51,236 bases of DNA from Nitrospiraceae bacterium (GTDB taxonomy: Bacteria; Nitrospirota; Thermodesulfovibrionia; UBA6902), in NCBI GenBank assembly GCA_003599275.1, contig QZJG01000038.1, positions 1 through 51,236 on the forward strand, written 5' to 3'. Below are positions 1 through 8,310 of this stretch, one piece after another. Each line of letters opens with the position of its first letter. Positions within the stretch are counted from its first letter, which is position 1. Below the pieces are notes generated by a model that saw only the letters and a list, made by a program, of their open reading frames with translations, was not told the DNA's origin and did not search any database. Position numbers and translations under genes: made by a program.

Positions 1-308
1 ATGGAAAATAAATTTCAGAGAAGATTTTTCTTGAAGTCACCGGGAAGACCCAGAAAAGTAAGATGATGAGTTGGAAATATGGGATGTGTCCCCATTTATC
101 CAGAGGGATCAACTCCAGGTCGTCCTGGATAAATATCAAACGTCATCCTTCTGGGATAAATCAAATCAAGTGAGAATTGGCAGATATGATACAAAATTTT
201 ATAACACAGAAGCGGTGAGTCATATCGACTCTATTGATGTGCGTGTAAACCCAGTAGGGCATCTTGTTTGCGATTACATGCAGCTCTGCCATTAGGAGAG
301 ATACGAAA
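1..308. other. AT-rich stretch at the window edge, no confident gene
   Basis: No recognisable coding region. An open frame from base 1 stops at 64-66 and encodes a very basic 21-residue peptide; it may be the 3' tail of a gene that begins outside the window, but nothing identifies it. A 74-codon frame at 71-295 has a TTG start and no familiar motif. The words CTGGATAAAT or close variants occur three times between about 92 and 162 in both orientations, which suggests a small degenerate repeat rather than coding sequence. A weak ribosome binding site (around 294-300) serves the lipoprotein gene that follows. Confidence 0.4.
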
Positions 309-971
309 ATGAGAACAAAGTTCAACTTCCTGAGTTTGTCTATTATCTTTATTTGCTTAATAGCGGGTTGTAGTGTATCCATGCAATATACCACCCCTAA
401 TAAAGCGGCCTCCCCTTTGACAGATGAAGATAAGTTCCCATCAATTGATGTTGGTTTATGCTCGAGCTGCTTTAAATATACAGAAGGAGCTATTTCAAAG
501 GATTTTATATATCGGGATGTTAAATTACATGTTTCGCCAACTCAGAAATGTACAACTTGGCTGTTTTGGATTATTCCAATCAGTAATACGGCTTGTGAAT
601 TTTCACTGTATGGAGGGAAAGAATACAGAATATATTTGGATATTAAAAACATATCTTCTAAGCCGATTATCTTTTACGCTGATAAATTGTTGCTAATGGA
701 CGAAGAGGGGGGGATTGATTATAAATTGGAAAATGCTAATCACATGGTTTTAGAGAATGAAATAAAACAGGTTCATTTAGAGAAAGATGAAAAGCAAGTT
801 GCACTAATGCCAGATGATAATATTGAAATAGTCTTAATAGTGGAGGATTGGAACAAAATAGGCAGTAGACTCCAAATGGATTTAACCCAAGCCCTTTCTT
901 TAAATGAAGAAATCAAAATTGTGATGAGTCGCCTCACGGCTATTAAATACGGCTTAATAGTTTGGGAATAA
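309..971 (+). CDS. Hypothetical lipoprotein
   Basis: Protein of about 220 residues. The ATG at 309 is chosen because it begins a clear lipoprotein signal: a basic start (MRTKF), a hydrophobic run, and a lipobox LIAGC near residues 16-20. The mature part has four further Cys in two close groups (CSSC and later C residues around WLFW), then a stretch rich in acidic and aliphatic residues that looks like a beta-sandwich; the phrase 'YRIYLDIKNIS' resembles extracellular Ig-like or DUF4352-like folds, but I cannot assign a family. The gene is AT-rich compared with the genes that follow, and has no obvious operon partner. Likely anchored in the outer or inner membrane facing the periplasm. Function unknown. 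Confidence 0.7.
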   Translation: MRTKFNFLSLSIIFICLIAGCSVSMQYTTPNKAASPLTDEDKFPSIDVGLCSSCFKYTEGAISKDFIYRDVKLHVSPTQKCTTWLFWIIPISNTACEFSLYGGKEYRIYLDIKNISSKPIIFYADKLLLMDEEGGIDYKLENANHMVLENEIKQVHLEKDEKQVALMPDDNIEIVLIVEDWNKIGSRLQMDLTQALSLNEEIKIVMSRLTAIKYGLIVWE

Positions 972-1126
972 GTAAACGCAAAGGGTGTCAGCTCGAGCAT
1001 GTGGGGACAGCGGATGGGGTCAGGCTTGCTTTCGTGCAAGTAGGTCTGTTTGCATTCATCTGCAATGGCAAGACCACTGCGAATACAGTGTCCCGGGGCT
1101 TTTTATCATGCCTCGAAAATTGCTGC

Positions 1127-1393
1127 TTAAGTTTTTGTGGAATTACTGAAAATAGAATTCTTTAAATTATTCGCGCCGTCTTTAAACCGCTTCAATAATT
1201 TCCTGGCCCATACAAATTCAGTTGCGAGTATCGCAAGACCTGCGACGATTGTGACTATCCCCGGGCCCGGAAGCAGCAGCATCACGACACCGAGCATTAA
1301 AACGGTAAGCCCTATCACAAGTACGATAAGACGTTTTGCCTGCTGTATGGTCACAATTAAAGGGCTTCTTTTTTCTTTTGGTCTGTCTGTCAT
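1127..1393 (-). CDS. PGPGW-motif small transmembrane protein
   Basis: 88-residue membrane protein. Starting at 1393 (MTDRPKEKR) gives a basic cytoplasmic tail followed by two hydrophobic segments (about residues 23-41 and 45-60) joined by the LLPGPG turn at 40-45, then WARKLLKRF. This is the signature of the PGPGW / TIGR02611 family of putative transmembrane proteins, whose role is unknown. The upstream frame to 1429 adds a Pro-rich tail unlike the family, so the shorter start is preferred. It lies 110 bp downstream of the slipin gene on the same strand and may be cotranscribed with it. Family assignment is firm; function is not known. Confidence 0.8.
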   Translation of the reverse strand: MTDRPKEKRSPLIVTIQQAKRLIVLVIGLTVLMLGVVMLLLPGPGIVTIVAGLAILATEFVWARKLLKRFKDGANNLKNSIFSNSTKT

Positions 1394-1502
1394 TTCTCGA
1401 GGGATTAGGGGCGTCCAGGGACCCGGCATTCAAACCGGGGACCACTACGCATCCTGATTCCTGCTTCTTTCTTTCCGGACCCTTGCCCCTTTGCCCGTTT
1501 TT

Positions 1503-2273
1503 TTACTCAGCCTCTTTTTTCATTTTCTTCAGGAGCGGCTCAATAAGGTCTATCGGCACCGGGAAAATGATCGTTGAATTTTTCTCGGCAGAGATCTCCG
1601 TCAAGGTCTGTAGAAATCTCAATTGTATGGCTGAAGGCTGGGTGCCGATGATCGCAGCCGCATCTGCCAGCTTTTGCGACGCCTGAAATTCACCTTCTGC
1701 ATGAATGACCTTGGCCCTCCTCTCGCGTTCTGCCTCCGCCTGTTTTGCTATCGCCCGCTGCATCTCAACAGGCAGGTCCACATTTTTGACCTCTACCGTC
1801 GAAACTTTTACGCCCCACGGTTCTGTCTGCTCGTCGATAATTTTCTGGAGCTGCGCGTTTAATTCATCTCTTTTAGAAAGGAGGTCATCAAGCTGGCTTT
1901 GCCCAAGAACGCTCCTGAGAGTTGTTTGCGATATCAGAGAGGTCGCATATTCAAAGTCCGCGACCTCGGTGATCGCCTTTATCGGTTCGACGACCCTGAA
2001 ATAAACGACCGCATTCACTTTTACGGTCACATTGTCTTTTGTGATGATGTCCTGCGAAGGTACATCCATTGTGACGGTCCGCAGGCTGACTTTTACGAGC
2101 TTGTCGATTATGGGCCAGATAATTACAAGTCCCGGCCCTTTGACCGGGATTATCCTGCCGAGCCTGAAGACAACGCCCCTTTCATATTCACGGAGAATCT
2201 TGATGGCGCTCGAAAGAAAATAAACGATAAGCAGTACGGCCAATATCAAACCTGAAAAACCTACCTGAAACAT
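1503..2273 (-). CDS. Slipin family (stomatin-like, SPFH/band 7) membrane protein
   Basis: 256 residues, normal for bacterial slipins. One N-terminal membrane segment (about 8-26) is followed by the SPFH/PHB domain: '[13 protein letters not shown]', 'KGPGL', '[23 protein letters not shown]', then the Ala/Glu-rich helix '[22 protein letters not shown]' that drives oligomerisation. Slipins form ring-like assemblies on the inner membrane, and their gene is usually cotranscribed with an NfeD protease that cleaves the slipin C-terminus. Here the nfeD-like gene lies on the same strand but 4.6 kb upstream, with a four-gene export operon between them. Identification is firm. Confidence 0.93.
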   Translation of the reverse strand: MFQVGFSGLILAVLLIVYFLSSAIKILREYERGVVFRLGRIIPVKGPGLVIIWPIIDKLVKVSLRTVTMDVPSQDIITKDNVTVKVNAVVYFRVVEPIKAITEVADFEYATSLISQTTLRSVLGQSQLDDLLSKRDELNAQLQKIIDEQTEPWGVKVSTVEVKNVDLPVEMQRAIAKQAEAERERRAKVIHAEGEFQASQKLADAAAIIGTQPSAIQLRFLQTLTEISAEKNSTIIFPVPIDLIEPLLKKMKKEAE

Positions 2274-2296
2274 AGTGCCCTCCTTGTTAAGGTTAA

Positions 2297-2326
2297 TTGT
2301 TAAATAAATTATAGCACTGGTATAAT
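2297..2326 (+). promoter_or_regulatory. Candidate sigma-70 promoter for the MacA-like operon
   Basis: TTGTTA, 18 bp spacer, then a perfect TATAAT (2321-2326), about 75 bp before the ATG at 2403. On the opposite strand a TATAAT (2308-2313) could serve the slipin gene, but its -35 is poor. Sequence match only. Confidence 0.5.
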
Positions 2327-2402
2327 AATCGAGTTTACTGGGGAAATCAATTTAAACCTTATAAGGCTATTTCCTGCATATCATTCAATCCGGATAACGG
2401 TT

Positions 2403-3611
2403 ATGGCAAATGAAGACATATCGAAACTGAGAATAGATAAATCCGCGCCGTCAGCCTATCCGGCAAGACGAAGAAAGGCGCTTTATCCGTTAATTGCGCT
2501 GATAGCCATTGTTTCGATTGCGGTATTTTATTTTACAGGCCGGGCGGTCGAAGTCGAGGTCGTCGGTGTTTCGCATGTCTATCCTTCACAGACTTTCACG
2601 TTGTTGAACGCGAGCGGCTATGTAGCGGCCCAGCGCAAGGCAGCAGTTGCCTCTAAGATTACAGGACGCCTTGTATCAATAAATGTTGAAGAAGGGAATC
2701 GCGTAAAAAAAGGGGATTTAATCGCCCGGCTTGAAAATGAGGATGTGACCGCCGCAAGGGACCAGGCTGTTGCCAACGTGGACGCGGCGCGTGCAAACGT
2801 CGAAAAGGCAAAGGCGGAATTAAATGACGCGGCAGTTAATTTTGACCGGTACAAAGAATTATTGGGCGGCGGGCTGGTGTCGAAGAACGACTATGATGCT
2901 TCAGAGGCGAGGTATAAAAAAGCGGTCGCAGCGGTTGCAGAGGCGGAGGCCGCTGTCAGGGCCGGCCAGGCTGCGCTCAACAATGCGGAGGTGTCTCTTG
3001 AATATACATTCATCCGCGCCCCTTTTGACGCCGTAGTCCTGACCAAGAATGCGGACATCGGAGACATCGTCACCCCGCTCGGCGCAGCGGCAAATGCAAA
3101 GGCCGCGGTCGTCACAATAGCCGATATGGATTCATTGCAGGTTGAGGCCGATGTATCGGAATCAAACCTGCAATATGTAAAAGCGGGTCAACCGTGCGAG
3201 ATACAATTGGATGCATTCCCTGATTTGCGGCTTCGCGGAGAAGTGCATATGATCGTGCCCACAGCCGACAGGAGCAAGGCGTCAGTGATGATAAAAGTGC
3301 GTTTCCTCGATAAGGACAGCAGGATACTTCCGGAAATGAGCGCAAAGGTCGCTTTTCTTGAGCGCCCGGTGAAGCCTGAAGAACAAAGACCGCGTGCGGT
3401 CATTAATCCGGCTGCCGTTATCAGCAAAGACGGGAGACAGTTTGTCTTCCTTGTAAAGGATGACCGCGTGGTCGAGACCCCGATAAGCACGGGAGAGAAA
3501 TTGGGCGAAATGATAGAAGTATTGAGCGGAGTAAATACGGGGGACAGGGTTGTGCTGAAGCCGCTTGAAAAGTTAAAAAACGGGAGCAGGGTGAAAGTTG
3601 CGGAGAAGTGA
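2403..3611 (+). CDS. MacA-like periplasmic adaptor (membrane fusion protein)
   Basis: 402 residues. Cytoplasmic N-terminus, one membrane anchor (about 27-46), then the HlyD/MacA layout: first half of the lipoyl domain ('NASGYVAAQRKAAVASKITGRL'), an Ala-rich coiled-coil hairpin (about 110-200), second lipoyl half ('TFIRAPFDAVVLTKNADIGDIVTP'), beta-barrel and membrane-proximal domain ending in 'NGSRVKVAEK'. It should link an inner-membrane ABC exporter to an outer-membrane channel. The ATPase and two permeases that follow on the same strand are its partners; no TolC-like gene is present in the window. The stop codon abuts one arm of a GTCATTGCGAG-type palindrome. Confidence 0.9.
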   Translation: MANEDISKLRIDKSAPSAYPARRRKALYPLIALIAIVSIAVFYFTGRAVEVEVVGVSHVYPSQTFTLLNASGYVAAQRKAAVASKITGRLVSINVEEGNRVKKGDLIARLENEDVTAARDQAVANVDAARANVEKAKAELNDAAVNFDRYKELLGGGLVSKNDYDASEARYKKAVAAVAEAEAAVRAGQAALNNAEVSLEYTFIRAPFDAVVLTKNADIGDIVTPLGAAANAKAAVVTIADMDSLQVEADVSESNLQYVKAGQPCEIQLDAFPDLRLRGEVHMIVPTADRSKASVMIKVRFLDKDSRILPEMSAKVAFLERPVKPEEQRPRAVINPAAVISKDGRQFVFLVKDDRVVETPISTGEKLGEMIEVLSGVNTGDRVVLKPLEKLKNGSRVKVAEK

Positions 3612-3685
3612 GATTGCTTCGTCGTTGAAGCTCCTCGCAATGACAAAAACGTGACATTGGTCATTGCGAGCAAAGTGAAGCAATC
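3612..3685. repeat. GTCATTGCGAG-type imperfect palindrome
   Basis: Inverted arms GATTGCTTC...CTCGCAATGAC (3612-3644) and GTCATTGCGAG...GAAGCAATC (3660-3685). The same arms recur at 37876-37951. It fills the gap between the adaptor and ATPase genes, so in the transcript it would form a long hairpin inside the operon. Confidence 0.8.
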
Positions 3686-3723
3686 TTTTCTGAATCAACA
3701 AAAACTCACTCATCTTTTAATCA

Positions 3724-4422
3724 ATGGAAAAACAACCGATTGTCGAAATAAAAAATCTCTATAAATCCTACAGGCGCGCTGGCCAGGAAATTCCCGTCTT
3801 GCAGGACATTAATCTCGATATCGCAGAGAGTGAATTTCTTGCCTTGATGGGGCCGTCGGGTTCGGGCAAGAGTACGCTCCTTAACCTCATCGCAGGTATT
3901 GACAAGGCAGACAGCGGCCTGATAAAAGTTGTCGGCACGGATATAACTTCTCTTTCCGAGACGGAGCTTGCGCACTGGCGGGCGACCAATGTCGGGTTCA
4001 TATTCCAGTTTTACAACCTGATCCCGGTGCTTACGGCCTTTGAAAACGTCGAGCTGCCACTGCTGCTGACGGGTCTTTCAGGCAAGGAAAGAAGGGGCCA
4101 TGTGGAAACGGCGATGAGTGTTGTAAACCTCTCAGACCGGATGGACCATTATCCGGGCCAATTATCGGGCGGTCAGCAGCAGCGCGTCGCCATTGCAAGG
4201 GCGGTTGTCACCGACCCGACCATAATAGTGGCGGATGAACCGACCGGCGACCTTGACAGGGTTTCGGCCGAGGATATACTGGAGCTTATGGAACGGCTCG
4301 TTCACGAGCTCGGCAAGACCATTGTCATGGTCACTCATGACCCAAGGGCCGCCGGGAAGGCCCATATTATCAGGAACCTCGATAAGGGTGTTTTGAATGC
4401 ATATCCTCAAACTCATATTTAA
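3724..4422 (+). CDS. MacB/LolD-type ABC transporter ATPase
   Basis: 232 residues, the usual size for a free-standing MacB-family ATPase. Walker A GPSGSGKST (43-51), Q-loop 'FIFQFYNL' (92-99), signature LSGGQQQR (147-154), Walker B IIVADE (167-172) and D-loop 'GDLD', and the H-loop in 'VMVTHD'. It powers the two FtsX-like permeases encoded just after it; the 3' end overlaps the first permease gene by 26 bp, so the two are translationally linked. The transported substrate is unknown; relatives export macrolides, lipoproteins or peptides through a MacA-like adaptor. Confidence 0.93.
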   Translation: MEKQPIVEIKNLYKSYRRAGQEIPVLQDINLDIAESEFLALMGPSGSGKSTLLNLIAGIDKADSGLIKVVGTDITSLSETELAHWRATNVGFIFQFYNLIPVLTAFENVELPLLLTGLSGKERRGHVETAMSVVNLSDRMDHYPGQLSGGQQQRVAIARAVVTDPTIIVADEPTGDLDRVSAEDILELMERLVHELGKTIVMVTHDPRAAGKAHIIRNLDKGVLNAYPQTHI

Positions 4423-5554
4423 AAACGCCTTTCGCCACAAATTACGCACCTTTCTTACCATCGCAGGAATAACCATAGCAATACTCGCCTTCGGACTTTT
4501 ACGCACAGTGATCAATGCATGGTACGCAGGCGTTGAGGCCTCAGCGGCCAACCGTCTTGTTACAAGAAATTCGATATCCCTGATATTCCCGCTCCCTATT
4601 TCCTATAAAGACAAGATCCGTCAGATAGAGGGGGTGACAAACGTTTCTTATGGAAACTGGTTCGGCGGAATTTACATCGACGAAAAAAACTTCTTCGCCA
4701 ATTTTGCCGTGGAGCCTGAGAGTTATCTGAAACTGTATCCCGAATACGTCCTTCCTCCGGACCAAAAGGCCGCATTCTTACGGGACAGAAAAGGGTTCTT
4801 TGCAGGAAGAAAGCTCGCTGAAAAATACAAATGGAAACTCGGCGACACCGTTGTTCTCAAAGGCACCATTTTCCCGGGGGAATGGGATTTTGTACTTCGC
4901 GCTATTTATAAGGGCCGAGACAAAAACATAGATGAAACACAGTTTATCTTCCACTGGGATTACCTCAATGAGACCATGAAAAAGACCGCGCCGCTTCGCG
5001 CGGACCAGGTCGGCTTTTACATGATCAGCGTAAAGGACCCGGCCCTTGCCGCGGACGTATCGGTGGCTGTAGATAAAACATTCAAGAACTCTCTTGCCGA
5101 AACACTCACCGAGACGGAGAAGGCGTTTCAGATGGGTTTTATTTCCATGAGCGAGGCGATAGTAGTCGCCATCCGGATGGTTTCTTTTGTTGTGATAATC
5201 ATAATCATGGCGGTGATGGCCAACACAATGGCCATGTCCACGAGGGAGCGTTTTGCGGAGTATGCGGTATTGAAGACGCTCGGTTTCGGCGGGACATATA
5301 TAGCCGGATTGATATTCGGAGAATCGCTGTTTATCACAACTGCCGGCTGCGTCACCGGGACAATCCTGACCTTTCCCGCAGCAAAGGCCTTCGGCGATGC
5401 CATGAGTCAATTCTTTCCGATATTCAACGTATCGGTGAATACAATCTACATGGATGCGGCGGCGTCAGTGGTTGTCGGCGTCGTATCGGCGATTATACCT
5501 GCGTACAGGGCTGTCAGTATCCGCATAGCGGATGGGCTGAGGAGGATAGGGTGA
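4397..5554 (+). CDS. FtsX-like ABC permease (MacB family), first subunit
   Basis: 385 residues with MacB layout: an N-terminal membrane helix (about 13-33, 'TFLTIAGITIAILAFGLL'), a large periplasmic MacB_PCD domain (about 40-255) and three C-terminal helices with the FtsX consensus ('MAMSTRERFAEYAVLKTLGFGG' followed by two hydrophobic segments). No fused ATPase; energy comes from the upstream ATPase gene, which this gene overlaps. A second permease follows, so the exporter is probably a heterodimer rather than the MacB homodimer. Confidence 0.9.
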   Translation: MHILKLIFKNAFRHKLRTFLTIAGITIAILAFGLLRTVINAWYAGVEASAANRLVTRNSISLIFPLPISYKDKIRQIEGVTNVSYGNWFGGIYIDEKNFFANFAVEPESYLKLYPEYVLPPDQKAAFLRDRKGFFAGRKLAEKYKWKLGDTVVLKGTIFPGEWDFVLRAIYKGRDKNIDETQFIFHWDYLNETMKKTAPLRADQVGFYMISVKDPALAADVSVAVDKTFKNSLAETLTETEKAFQMGFISMSEAIVVAIRMVSFVVIIIIMAVMANTMAMSTRERFAEYAVLKTLGFGGTYIAGLIFGESLFITTAGCVTGTILTFPAAKAFGDAMSQFFPIFNVSVNTIYMDAAASVVVGVVSAIIPAYRAVSIRIADGLRRIG

Positions 5555-5567
5555 ATGACAAAAAAAA

Positions 5568-5668
5568 TCACCACAGAGTACACAGAGAAGAAATGGAGAA
5601 TAGAAAATTCAAAGTAAAATCTTTTTTGTCTTTTATTTTCATCCGTGCCTCTGTGCTCTCTGTGGTTA
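5568..5668. repeat. ACCACAGAG-type imperfect palindrome between permease genes
   Basis: Left arm (5568-5587) reads ACCACAGAGTACACAGAG; right arm (5649-5668) is its near complement, CTCTGTGCTCTCTGTGGT. The two are separated by about 60 bp of AT-rich sequence. The layout resembles a miniature mobile or REP-type element. It separates the two permease genes of one operon. Confidence 0.75.
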
Positions 5669-5679
5669 AGTCGTGATTT

Positions 5680-6840
5680 ATGAAAATTCCGATCTCATAC
5701 AGCGTTCGCAATCTCCGGACAAGGAGGCTTACTACGGTCCTGACCGCCACCGGTATAGCTCTTGTCGTATTTGTTTTTGCGGCAATACTGATGCTCGCCG
5801 AGGGGCTGCAGAAGGCCCTTGTTGAGACCGGCTCATATGATAATGCCGTTATTATCCGGAAAGGTTCAGCATCGGAAGTACAGAGCGGTATCGAGCGTGA
5901 GCAGGCTGCGGTAGTAGAGACGCAGCCGGAAATATTAATTGGGCCAAACGGCGCAAGGCTACTTGCAAAAGAGCTGGTCGTGCTCATCAGCCTTCCGAAA
6001 CGGGGAAGCGATAAACCGTCGAATGTAACGATAAGGGGAGTAACCGGGAATTCGCTGCTTTTACGCCCGCAGGTGAAAATTATTTCCGGAAGATTGCCGC
6101 GCACGGGCTCGTCCGAAATAATTGCGGGCAGCAGTATCGCAAAACGGTTCAAAGGCGGCGGTCCCGGCGAAACGCTCCGGTTCGGCATGAGAGACTGGAA
6201 TGTGGTAGGAGTATTTGATGCGGGTAATACGGGTTTCAGCTCTGAAATATGGGGGGATGTCGATCAGATGATGCATGCATTCAGGCGTCCCGTTTATTCA
6301 TCGATTATATTCAAACTCCGTGATTCATCCGAATTTGAGAAGATGAAATCACGCATCGAAAGCGATCCCCGTCTGACACTGGAAGCCAGGAGGGAAACTG
6401 CATACTACAGGGAACAGTCCGAGATGATGGCGAAGTTTATTCGCATACTCGGATTGTCTTTGACGATGATATTCTCTCTCGGCGCAATCATAGGCGCGAT
6501 GATTACCATGTATTCGGCAGTCGCCAACCGCACGGCGGAGATCGGAACACTCAGGGCGCTCGGTTTTCAAAGAAGGGACATCCTGTTGTCTTTTATATTT
6601 GAATCATTGGCCCTCAGCTTCACAGGCGGATGCGCCGGTTTGTTCTTTGCGTCATTCATGCAGCTTCTCACTATCTCGACCATGAACTTCCAGACGTTCT
6701 CCGAGCTTGCCTTTACCTTTGCGCTGACGTTTGAGATTGTTTATAAGGCCCTCGTGTTCTCGCTGGTAATGGGATTTATCGGAGGGGTGCTTCCAGCAGC
6801 AAGGGCGTCAAGGATGAATATTGTGGACGCGTTAAGGTAG
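5680..6840 (+). CDS. FtsX-like ABC permease (MacB family), second subunit
   Basis: 386 residues. N-terminal helix (about 19-40, 'TVLTATGIALVVFVFAAIL'), periplasmic MacB_PCD domain, then the FtsX domain with 'NRTAEIGTLRALGFQRRDILLSFIFESL' and three C-terminal helices. Similar in plan but not closely similar in sequence to the preceding permease, which fits a heterodimeric exporter driven by the ATPase at 3724. Its stop is 21 bp from the convergent NfeD stop. Confidence 0.9.
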   Translation: MKIPISYSVRNLRTRRLTTVLTATGIALVVFVFAAILMLAEGLQKALVETGSYDNAVIIRKGSASEVQSGIEREQAAVVETQPEILIGPNGARLLAKELVVLISLPKRGSDKPSNVTIRGVTGNSLLLRPQVKIISGRLPRTGSSEIIAGSSIAKRFKGGGPGETLRFGMRDWNVVGVFDAGNTGFSSEIWGDVDQMMHAFRRPVYSSIIFKLRDSSEFEKMKSRIESDPRLTLEARRETAYYREQSEMMAKFIRILGLSLTMIFSLGAIIGAMITMYSAVANRTAEIGTLRALGFQRRDILLSFIFESLALSFTGGCAGLFFASFMQLLTISTMNFQTFSELAFTFALTFEIVYKALVFSLVMGFIGGVLPAARASRMNIVDALR

Positions 6841-6848
6841 GAGTTAGG

Positions 6849-6860
6849 CAGGGGCCCCTG
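6849..6860. repeat. 12-bp perfect palindrome between convergent genes
   Basis: CAGGGGCCCCTG fills most of the 21-bp gap between the permease stop (6840) and the NfeD stop (6862). It could help end transcription from either side, but there is no T-run, so a terminator role is unproven. Confidence 0.4.
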
Positions 6861-6861
6861 A

Positions 6862-8136
6862 TTAAGAACGCCTCACCTTCAGTTTTAGTCCGTCGACTTT
6901 TTCCACCACAACCTTCTCCCCGGCTTTCATAGGTTCGTCGCTCCAGGCCTTCCATGTTTCCCCATGGACAAACACCAGGCCTTCATTATGAACATCTGTT
7001 TTGGCAGTGCCCTCAAGACCGACGAGTCCTTCGACTCCTGTTACAGGTTTGCGCCTGTAGGCCTTCACTGCAAGAGATACGGTGAGGAAGAAAAACAGGG
7101 CGGTAATGATAACGGCAGGAAGGACAACCTTGAGGGAAACTTTTAAAAAAGGCAGAGGAGATTCAAAGAGCATGAGGGAGCCGATGGTCATGGAGATTAT
7201 TCCGCCGATTGTCAGAAGACCGAAGGACGTTATTTTTATCTCGAGGATGAAAAGGATTATGGCGAGGACAATCAGGAGCAGGCCGGCGTAATTAACGGGC
7301 AGTGTCTGGAAAGAGTAAAAGGCGAGTATCAGGCAGATCGCGCCGAAGACGCCCGGGAATATGGCGCCCGGACTCGTCAGCTCGAAGAACAGGCCGTAAA
7401 AGCCGAGGAGCATTAGCAGGTAGGCGACGTTGGGATCGCTTATAAAGTCCAGTATCTTGTACCTGATGCCCATTTCCCCGTAGCGGACATTGACCCCTTT
7501 TGTATTTATGGTCTTTTCCCCGGCAGCGGTATCGACAGTCACCCGGTCAATTTTTTCAAGCAACGTCTTTATATCAGGGGCGATCAGGTCGATGACTTTT
7601 AATTTCAGGGCCTCCTCTTCCGTAATGGAGACGCTTTCTCTCACCGCTTTTTCCGCCCATTCCGCGTTCCTCCCGTGTTTTCCGGCAATCGTTTTTATGT
7701 ACGCAGCGGCATCGTTGACCGCTTTTTCGGCCATGGTCTTGTCCATTTTTTCTCCGATACCCACAGGATGAGCAGCGCCGATATTCGTACCGGGGGCCAT
7801 TGCGGCAATATGTGCTGAGAGGGTAATAAATACGCCTGCCGAGGCTGCGCGTGCGCCGCCCGGAGATACATAGACTGCAACGGGGACTTCGCTTGCCGTT
7901 ATCCTCTTGACTATCGACCTCATCGAGGTGTCGAGACCGCCTGGCGTGTCGAGATTAATTACGAGCGCCTCCGACCTTGCCTTTTCCGCTTCGTCGATTT
8001 GTCTGGTGATAAACTCCGACATGACAGGGTTTACGACGCCATCCACCTTGATTACGAGAATATCGGCGAATGAAGGCATGACAAAAACGACGGTGAGCAA
8101 GAGAATGACTGAAAGGAGAAAAATATTTTTTATCAT
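6862..8136 (-). CDS. NfeD membrane-bound ClpP-class serine protease
   Basis: 424 residues from the start at 8136: signal peptide (about 1-24), a ClpP-like protease domain with 'LDTPGG' (63-67 region) and the nucleophile in 'ARAASAGVFI' (Ser near 99; family member PH1510 uses Ser97 with a Lys later), about four membrane helices (about 220-360) and a C-terminal OB-fold NfeD domain ('VEGLVGLEGTAKT'). The family cleaves the C-terminal region of slipins; a slipin is encoded at 1503-2273. An upstream ATG at 8184 is open, but a consensus promoter lies between the two starts and the 8136 start gives a proper signal peptide. Long-form NfeD, firm identification. Confidence 0.92.
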   Translation of the reverse strand: MIKNIFLLSVILLLTVVFVMPSFADILVIKVDGVVNPVMSEFITRQIDEAEKARSEALVINLDTPGGLDTSMRSIVKRITASEVPVAVYVSPGGARAASAGVFITLSAHIAAMAPGTNIGAAHPVGIGEKMDKTMAEKAVNDAAAYIKTIAGKHGRNAEWAEKAVRESVSITEEEALKLKVIDLIAPDIKTLLEKIDRVTVDTAAGEKTINTKGVNVRYGEMGIRYKILDFISDPNVAYLLMLLGFYGLFFELTSPGAIFPGVFGAICLILAFYSFQTLPVNYAGLLLIVLAIILFILEIKITSFGLLTIGGIISMTIGSLMLFESPLPFLKVSLKVVLPAVIITALFFFLTVSLAVKAYRRKPVTGVEGLVGLEGTAKTDVHNEGLVFVHGETWKAWSDEPMKAGEKVVVEKVDGLKLKVRRS

Positions 8137-8143
8137 TTGTGGA

Positions 8144-8174
8144 ATTATAACCGCAGCGGCCTTGCAATTGTCAA
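8144..8174 (-). promoter_or_regulatory. Consensus -35/-10 boxes just before the NfeD start
   Basis: On the minus strand TTGACA (8174-8169), 19-bp spacer, TATAAT (8149-8144). Both boxes are perfect, the spacer is 2 bp long. Predicted transcription start would be within a base or two of the ATG at 8136, giving a leaderless message. Confidence 0.45.
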
Positions 8175-8310
8175 TGTTTTTCATGGTATGATATTACTAA
8201 CCTGAAACCGGAAAACGGATAATGCATCGTAATTTGATCACAAATAAATTTTCTCACAGGGTCTGCCTTAATGCAAATATTTTTTCCGGGCCTTCGCAGG
8301 CTGGGACTAT

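Noticed and set aside
71-295. 74-codon frame at the window edge
   Set aside because: TTG start, no motif, contains degenerate inverted words, and no signal of selection; left as unassigned.
1400-1450. T-arm-like sequence (GGTTTGAATG type) near the PGPGW gene start on the minus strand
   Set aside because: No matching acceptor or anticodon arm could be built around it, so it is not a tRNA.
3188-3673. 161-codon minus-strand frame opposite the MacA-like gene
   Set aside because: Antisense of the adaptor gene and of a palindrome; no motif.
4778-5410. 210-codon minus-strand frame
   Set aside because: Fully inside the permease gene at 4397 and rich in His/Arg/Tyr typical of antisense frames; a shadow.
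8185-8310. Possible preQ1 riboswitch upstream of queE
   Set aside because: The consensus core and A-rich tail of preQ1-I were not found, and no alternative stem with a Shine-Dalgarno overlap was seen.
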